A stretch of 64,000 nt of DNA from Spisula solida (lineage: Eukaryota > Mollusca > Bivalvia > Venerida > Mactridae): assembly GCA_947247005.1 (NCBI GenBank), contig OX365951.1, positions 35,174,899 to 35,238,898 of the forward strand. The letters are read 5' to 3'. This document shows positions 33,101 through 42,100 of this stretch, piece after piece. Below the pieces are notes generated by a model, which was not told where the DNA came from, did not search any database, and saw only the letters and a list, made by a program, of their open reading frames with translations. Each line of letters starts with the position of its first letter. The first letter of the stretch is position 1. Both the position numbers and the translations under genes were made by a program.

Positions 33101-36100
33101 GTGCATGTTGAGAGAGCTATTTCAAGGGCCAAAAAATTTAAGATCGTTGATGACAGGATATCACTAAGCTTATTTCCCTGTGTAAACCAAATTTGGTTTG
33201 TGTGCTGCTTTTTAACTGGCTTCATGCCACTTCTTATCCAAGACTGAATATACATACCTGATATGCCAGTGCAGATCCAACACTCTGTTCACCAGATCCA
33301 GTTTCTACAGCCTTGTAGGGGTTGGTTGCTAGATATGACAATGGACACCCAGATAAACCTTGAAGGAAAGTGATGTCTTCCTCTTTGACACGAACATTTC
33401 TGAAAAAAGAAAATTTATTATTAACAACCATTATTTATGTACTATTTATTATTAGCCCTATTAAAATTGTGTAATTTGTATACTGGTCAAACACATGTAA
33501 CTGAATATTCCAATACAGATTTAGTATACATGAATAATGCATTTGCTAATTCACAATTAAATGTTTGGAATGAAGTACCGAGTTTGTTAATTTTAATTAT
33601 CCTTTGTAAATTGTAGCGGAGTGATTCTAGCATCAGATTTGAATTGTCGGTCGATTCAAGTCATCCAAATCCTAGCATAAAATCAACCGCACAGAGCTAT
33701 AGTGCTCGACATACAAGGTATCAGGCCTGCAGGGTATATGGCAGCCGATTCACCTAACCAGTTTCTCCAGACTGTATTCTAACCAGTAATCGCCCTTCAA
33801 AAAGGAATCACCAACTTCCCGACATGTGGAGGAAAATTTACATGGAAGAGTAAGACCACTGATCAGACACAACTGGGATTCAAACCCAGGTTACAAATAC
33901 AACTATCAAGACTCAATGCACTAACCATCCACGACCGCCGGTTATGTGACTGTCGCACCATCAAATGGTTGTGAAACCAAACATATTGAAAGGGTATCGC
34001 TTATGTTAAGTTTATATATTCACCTGTTATCAAGAAACACTGCAGTAAGTGGTTTTCGTTTACGGTTGACATTAACCGGCTTGGCCACAACCATAGTGGA
34101 GACTGGTTCCGGTCGGATCTTCATCCCTCTAGGTTTATCCCATTGCTGCGCAAGACTGGTACATGAAGGTTGGGAGGGAATATCCTTATACCCTTCAAGG
34201 ATCCAATCACTCAGCGTCATCAGTACAGCTAACACATGGGCACATTGTCCAGAAGCTCTGAAGTATGAAGAAACAATATTATAGAGCTACCAAGTCTCAA
34301 TTATATAATTATATAACGGGAACAAAACAAAAGAATATTAACATTTCAATAAATCAACGGTATATAGGTACCGGTATACATCATTACACATGTCTAACAC
34401 GATGTGTAACTAATAGCTGTCAATAACTAGCACGCGTGACGTGCGTGTTTACATTGATCGATTCGAGAGCGGACCAAATTTGCATTTAAACCAATTCAAG
34501 TATGAACGAACAATATGAATCGCAACAATAAATAAAAGACGTATCGATGAAGGTTTTGTACGAAACAAGGTGAAACTTACCCCGATTTACACGAACAGAA
34601 TGCCTCTGTGACCTGTGATGATTCGACAGCGAGCGTCACGGAATGGGGTTCTTCGTTCTTCCTCTGACTTCGGAAAACACGAGCTTTAACCTGTTGTTCC
34701 CCATCTGATCCGAATAATTTTACTTCCTTGATGTAGCCCTCTTTGCTAAAAGCTTTAGCCTTCTGTCTCTGCCTCAATGTTGGCGTATATGGCAGGTATT
34801 TTTCCCCGATATCACTTGGTAAATCACAAAGAGTCAACGCGTTGTCCGCCATGTTTTTTTTCTGCTTGGCGAAGGTTTCTCGTAACTATGTCACGTGACA
34901 ATGTGGGCGGTGTGACAATGTGGGCGGAGCGTTCTGTTCTGAGGCGTCTGGTCAATTATCAACTAAACAAATAAATATCCACACAAGGCCAAGTTGGCGA
35001 AAAGTACAATGAATTAGTATTAACAATCAAAAAGCTGAATGCCCTAGCTAAATGACCCAGTTTTCACAGTACAACGAATATAATGCCTAATTTTAGCTGT
35101 CAGAAATCCTAAAAACAAGAAGTGTCGAATTGATCCGCCCTAGTCCCAGCAAACAAAAGGCGGTCTTTCCACGCTGCATGACATAGTTACAACAGTAAAA
35201 CTAACGAGTAAATAAGAGATACTTGTACCTGCGTCATAAAAATATGTCCACGTCTTCCAATCCGCTCACAATTCTAATACTGAGATCGACCTTATTGAAA
35301 ATTGATATTGCTGTCAAATAATGTAATAACTATCAAGTCGCTTTTATTATTATTGGTGTGATTATAGTTTGTTGCAAAAGCAAAACTGAAACAAGACAGA
35401 TACGTACATTGCTGTGTGTCGAACGGGAAATACGTTACGTCTATCCTACACACGCTTTTGATAATACTTGGAAAGTTGTACTTAACAGTACCGTCCGGAT
35501 AGATGTTTGGTCTGTAATCAGTTAAACCCACAAGATTGTTCTGTGTACTGTAAGACATGGATACAGCAATACATGTAAAATTGTTAAGAAACATTATTTG
35601 ATTGAGTTACGTTCTGTGGTTGCATTATTGAAATGTACAAACTCAATTTCTTGAAATTCTTATTAAAGTCCCATCATGCCTTAAATAGCTATTTTCAACA
35701 AGCAAAAACTTGGCAACCTATATGCAAACTCTTTAGTTGAATCCCAAAGGTGGGAAACACCATAATTTTTATTAATAATTAGTATTTTGTCATCAATACA
35801 TTTTACTAAATGTGATTTTTGGCATATTACGAGGGTCATTTCATATATAATGCGAACTATCAATTATCTTTAAAACCGGTCAAGATAATTAAACGAATTT
35901 CCGCATATAAAATATCTATGCCACTTTCGTTATGTTCAACAAATTTAAGGACCTTTACGTTGATGACGTCTACATTGCGTGCCTCTCTTCGATGTCACTT
36001 AACGTGACATGGACGCGTTAACGTCACAAGACCAACGAAGTTATCCTAAAAATCGAGCGTTGCCGAAACATAAGTGCCTCAATTTTTTCTTGCCTTATCA

Positions 36101-39100
36101 GAGGCTTGTGTCAAAATATTCTCTTTTATATTTCAAAGGGGTGAGATATTTAAATTAAAATACGACCTGCATAATTGCAATAAAAAACTAACAGCTAGTG
36201 GGGCAGAATATCTGTGCAACGGACCCATACTAAACAGAACAATTGGGAGATTTTTAAAACAGATTGATGTAGCCTGGGACATTGAGAGTAGTTGTGGATG
36301 GGTTCAGTGAATTTTGCGGCAGAGGTTAACATGTGCAAGGTTTTCGCTGGGTGGATGTCCCATATTTTGACGTCAGAACTGACAGAACGTCGCTTCAAAC
36401 TCGACACCGGCTTGCTTTAGCGCATCATTGTGGAAGGAAAATACGCTCTATTCATACTTTTAACTACATATGAGACGTAGATACGTTTTTGTTAGTCGGA
36501 AACGTGACAACAATTACCTGGGAATTCGAATTGCTGATCTACATCGGAATGAAGAGGCCGTTGCCAAACAGTAAAACGTATATGTGTGCAGTTGCATAGC
36601 AAGGGGCATAAAATTAAATGATGGAAGTCGGTCATTGACCACACGAAAGGTTATTGAATGATTATGTCCATGGTTGAATGATTGCTATTGTATATAAAAA
36701 TATTTGTTTGTTCGCGTTATATATTGAATGCCCCTCGTATTTCGACAGATATAGCTGACATTCTGTCGTCATAATGGTCATTTGTCAAAAATAGTCTAAT
36801 TCTTTGTTTTAAGTCTATTAACTGGACGATCGGGAACAAAAAGTTGTGAGAGATAATGTGACTTTAATATAACATGCACAGTACGTAGAATCATAGCGAC
36901 ATCGCAAAAATGTTTGCACGATTGTTTAAAAACATGTTATGAGACGCATGCATATATAAAACAAGCAGTGTACACAGTGTTCAGAACATAATTTCCAGTC
37001 AGTCATTTGTAAAGCCCCTAAAAGTTCTTTTATTCGTTTAAATCGAAATAATGTTACTATTTACTTGTATAAGAAAAAGTTTACAAAGTTTAACGTGTAC
37101 CAGAATGAAAATAGGGAGGTTGCGAAATAAACGTGTATGTGTAACTACCCGTCCAGGTATAGTTATTAGTGATTACACGTACATGTTGCAATTAAATTGG
37201 TTTGCAATACACAACGTGTGCGTGTAAGATCACATGACAGTTGTAACATGATTTCTTTAAATTAATATAAATAATTACATCAAGTCAATGCAGAACACGG
37301 GCGATACCATATGGAGTGACCCGTGCATACACATACGACAAAAAAGCCAAAATAATTTCGTCTGTCACACGTCCTTTACTTGTAGAAACTACACACACAC
37401 GGATGACTAAATGCTAAAACGTTAGACATACACGTTATAGGTTGACTTTCGCATCCTCTCTAGTATAGGCCAGAACATTTGACACGACTCTCGACCTTTT
37501 ATTAAAATATTTTAACAGCTGATATATTGGCTATATTTAAAATCCCGGTTGCATGATTGCACGATTTGTTCGCGGTAATTTATATACTGAACGCAAGAAC
37601 CTTGTAAAATATTCATGCATAATGGTCAGGATCATGTCAAGTTTTCTGAGCTTTAATTGATACAAAATTTACTGACACTGCATAGGCCATCTATAATGAT
37701 ATCTTACATGACATGGAGCGAGTGGTTCCTGAATTCAGATGACCTGTTTGACCTAGTATGTAAACTGATAACATACCAAATTATTAACCCTTTGAGGATC
37801 GTATGGAAGATTGATATACATTTTGTCAAATGAGTTTCCTCGTTAAATAAATTCTTTATTATTATTATTATTATAATGTTAAATGATGACATATCACTGG
37901 CTTAGAATTAGAATGTCGTAAGTACAAATTCAATATTGTGAGAAAACAAGAAAAAACTATCTGAAAACTACTCTTAACTTATGGAAAACAAGCTTTTTAA
38001 ACTTCAGTTTGGTCAACTTGACCACTTCCGATTTTCATGTAAATAGGCTCATAAGAAGCGCCTTGATGGGCAGGTTACAAATATGCACGAGTCTTAAAAG
38101 GCCGTAAGTAGTACTAATTATAAGCCAGTGATATATACATATAAAAGTAGTATCTACATACTTATCATACAACGTAATGTCGGGTACCCATATAGATTTA
38201 TAAGGTACAACCAAGTTGGATATACCCGTTTCCGTGTTATTCCATACCAATTTACAATCATTCCAAATCTAAATGTAGAAATAGAGTGCATTACGTTTTC
38301 AGTTTCATATAACAGATTTTGCGTTTCAATAGTACAAAATTACCCCATATTCACTCATCTAATCAAATGAGTAATACATGTAATTGCAATTAAGAGCAGG
38401 TAAAAATATAATGATAATCGTACAGGGACGGCCGCACACATCAGAGCACAAAATACTGCACAACCACTAAAACAAGAAATCCCACTCCGACAAACTGCTT
38501 CCTCTGTCAGACAAAAAAATTCGGAGCCAGAAGACACACCACCAGGACGACCACATAAACACCCAGTAGATACAGTGCATATTGACAAGAAGCAGCCTGA
38601 TGCTGAACAACAGAATAAAATGCAGAAGGGTACAAACGAGGTACAAAATGAATACAATTTCACAAAAAAAAATATATTTTAAACTTGGCATAGATAATTA
38701 TGTGTGAGCAAATCGTTATATATCATGCCTATGTATGATTTCCTTGGTTTATACAATATGATCTAACAGTTTCTAACTTACAAAATGCGAATTCTCGTGA
38801 CATGTTTAAAAAAGAAAATAATTGTGTCAATTATATCAACTACGTCAGCTAGAACATGACAAGATTCGTTACTACACTCAAACGATTTAAAAACGCACCA
38901 CTTATGAAACATCAATTTCATTGTTCAAAACATTATTCTATGGTTCTTGGACTTCATGTAAATAATCTTCAGTAAATACGCAATGTGTTGTGTAAAGTTC
39001 ATGTCACTAAAATGAGTTTGAAATAATATATGTTATGCTTAGCAGGGTGACCATGTAGATGAAAGTCACAATTTCTAACAAAAGAAAATTAAATCCTTCG

Positions 39101-42100
39101 TTATTGTACTACAATATTTATCTATTCATTGACAATGATAAAAGTGATAATGCAATAGTATATGTTCGACTTATCCGTTGACACCCTGCATTCGAGTCGA
39201 TTTGTGCAGTCATGCGGAATCGATTCAACTAAAACAACATGTGATTATGTTGGGCACTGGTTAAGCGTCATAACCTAGGACTGACCTGATCGTAGTCGGT
39301 CTTTGACTCTTTCATTCGCAAAGAATCGCTGTATTAAGCACACACTTATCATATGGTGTCAGCTGAACCACCCTGCTATTTCCCCGTGGCTCATGTAAGC
39401 TTGTGACGAAAACCGGGAGCATTCGCACGCATATTTCGAGCTAATCGCAGCATAACAAGTTCATCAGGAACAATTTGTAATGTTGTTTTTTTTCAGTGTG
39501 TACACATACAGTTTACAGTTAAAAGCGAATATCGATCCGTTATGTTGACGCAATAGCGGTGCACGTGCAAAACATGCAAAAAAGACAAGTTGTGCTGGCA
39601 AGTCAAGTCAAGTCAAGTCAAAATTTATTTATTGTCGGAAATGTGGTACAAACAAAATAACATAAGCTATGTAAATATGGCGCGGTATTCCGAATTATAA
39701 TATTTCTATTTTCTGTGCATTTGTCGGTGAATAAAACATGGGCAGGAGTTCGGATGCGGAAAAATTAAATCACGAGTGCGTAGAACGAGTGATTTAATTT
39801 TCCGCATCCGAACGAGTGCCCGTGTTTTATTCACCGACAAAATACAAGAACAGAGTTTTTATTTCGATTCTAAATACGATAATATTCCGCACTATTTAAC
39901 TGCGCGCATTCCATTTTCACCCATTTGACATTGAACCTAATTCCACGCTGAAATTGAGTGGCTTATTAACTGGTACAATTACCTCCCTCGTTAATGCAAA
40001 CGACCTTCGTAATTTTCTGAAGGAAAAAACACATTTTAAACATTGAAACAATTTTAATAACACGAGCATAGTGTATCTATGTCATGAAATGAAAAATATA
40101 AATTAATTGATTATCAGAAATTTTTATGAATCTTAATTTTGAGAGTATATTGGAGTTTCTAAAAATAGATGCGTCATAACTGTAAGACTGGATTCTCGTG
40201 AAACTCGCGGTCCGTTAAATATTTACTATGAAGTTTACGTTAATTCATTCATAAATAGGTCATGTGATACGGGGCGTAAATTGTAACAGCCGATTTGTAA
40301 CCATGTTTTATGGGGGTAATAAAACATTGTCAGGTCTTCTCTTTGTTTAATGGATTAATCCGCAGATCGTGTTAGAATTAAGATTATAAACTCGACAGAT
40401 ACAGTAGACAATGAATTTCAGGAGAAAATTACTCTTGACAAAATTCGGTCAATTTTTGTACTGGTACGTTTTCAAATCGTTTGAGTGTACAGCTTGACCA
40501 CTCACCAATCTGATCCAAGTAGTGCATTCCAATATCTGTATCGGTTCAATCTGGAATAGTAACACAAAGCGCTATTAATTATATTTCAAACCATAGGACC
40601 AATCAGTAGTAGTTTTTAATAAATTATATTTTGCAGTTACATTCATTGACTATGAGTTAAGAAATACAAATTTGTTCGCGTATTTTGTCGGTGAATAAAA
40701 CACGGGCAGGAGTTCGGATTCGGAAAAATTAAATCACGAGTGTGTAGGCATTATATGTTATAGGCATGGAGGGCCGGTATCAATGTAATGTAGGTTTATT
40801 ATATTTAGTATATAATGTTGTTATAACTTATAGGCATGTTAGTGTGACATCTATAGGATGTAGGTGCTCTTTTGTTGTATGTAGCGCTGTTATAGACATG
40901 TTATTGTGGCACCATATACTTTAGGGTTATTCTATGTTATATATAGTGTTATTTTAGAAATGTTAGGGTGGCATCAATACAATATAGGTGTATTCTATGT
41001 TGAATATAGTGTTGTTATAGACATGTAAGGATTGCATCAATAGAATGTAGGGGCAAAACTTTATAACATAGAATAAAGTCACCTTATATGGATGCCACAC
41101 TAACATGTCTATAACATCACTATATGCATCATTTGTTATGCATAAATTATATGGATGTCGCTCTTAAATGTCTCTAAAACAAGATATCCAACATTATATT
41201 ACACCACGCATGTTAATTAAATGTATATGACACTCTATATTAACGTAAATATGCTGCCGCTTACACATATCGATCGGCCTATTAACAATGTTACCGCGTT
41301 AAGCGTAAAACGCACTAGTCAAATTCTACCCTGCTTTATGTAAGACCTCATAATTTTCGTATCTGTTATCCGATTTTAAATATTTAAAGCTTGTAATGAA
41401 GCAGAGATATATGTCTGTCTTTTAATACAACATTCATCACGATGCCCTAATTATTAAATCCACGGTGACGAGTAAGAATCCGTTCCGCGTAAAAGTAAGT
41501 TTAAAATACCTCTTTTTTTACCAAATAAAAATACAACCAACGGTCGAAAATCATCAAATATGAATTTAATTTTCGATCGATTGTGTTCATTAAAACTTGT
41601 TTTAAAAGCTAATACTTTAAGGTTTTATAAAATGTAAAACTTATTTATAAAGCATTTGTGAGTTGTCGACCGCCAACGAGTTGATTAAACTTCGTGCATT
41701 TATGTACTAATTATTGCAAATAAATTTTTAAAATGGCGGAATCACGTCGAAACGCGTGTGAAACGGGCACCTGCACACCTTCCATGCGCTAATTGAAAAC
41801 ATATTTTTGATTGAAACTTGTTTAAATTGTGAGATTAAATACGTTTTGAGGTACTGGTTGTACTTTTTTCTGGTTTCTATTGGTTCTGTCTTTACAAAAT
41901 GGAGTCAAAAATAGTGATTTTTGTCACGATGCGGGACAATTTTTTTTGGTAGCTGTATTGAACTTGCGGACTTATTGCCGAATGTTAATTATAAAATGGC
42001 GATTATTTACAATATAACCTGCTATTAAATGCATTTTGAGAGGTATTGGTTGCATTTAATTACGAACCATGCTGCTAGCCTTTGAAAAAATCGCCACAAA

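Larger units (their letters stand above)
29424..33247 (+). pseudogene. THAP-DDE transposase of the ISL2EU element, one in-frame stop
   Basis: Exons 29424-29633, 30662-30816, 31149-31237 and 32160-33247; all junctions are in phase. Encodes an N-terminal THAP zinc finger (C5, C10, C68, H71), which binds transposon DNA in this class; a basic linker (PKKRR); a leucine-rich coiled coil; and a DDE_Tnp_4 catalytic domain with LDGTE (Asp at about 32717), MVDKGF (Asp at 32969) and [10 protein letters not shown] (Glu at 33110). One TAA at 32294-32296, in the same frame, separates coiled coil from DDE domain. Without it the protein would be about 513 aa. No splice sites near the stop would remove it, so it looks like a recent nonsense change; readthrough or a sequencing error are alternatives. 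The three catalytic residues are intact. Confidence 0.85.
29231..34955. mobile_element. ISL2EU: Complete ISL2EU-type DNA transposon, 5.7 kb
   Basis: TIR TGACCAGACGCC at 29231-29242 and its exact reverse complement at 34944-34955. The dinucleotide AT flanks both ends, a possible 2-bp target duplication; with the flanks, the inverted match is 15 bp. The element carries a THAP-DDE_Tnp_4 transposase on + (29424-33247) and a SWIM-YqaJ nuclease on - (34852-31251). This gene pair is the known hallmark of eukaryotic ISL2EU elements. A repeated 16-mer, gtgacaatgtgggcgg, occurs twice near the right end (about 34893-34926). It lies inside an nAChR intron. Confidence 0.88.
34956..38161 (-). other. nAChR intron sequence around exon 35408-35547
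   Basis: No further exon. Includes the uninterrupted old repeat near 37467-37650 (cgactctcgacc, gctgatatattgg, ggatcatgtcaa) and MITE family A copy 3. The rest shows nothing recognisable. Confidence 0.5.

Noticed and set aside
32782..33255. 157-codon - strand open frame opposite the DDE domain
   Set aside because: Antisense shadow of the transposase exon; the sense frame contains the DDE motifs.
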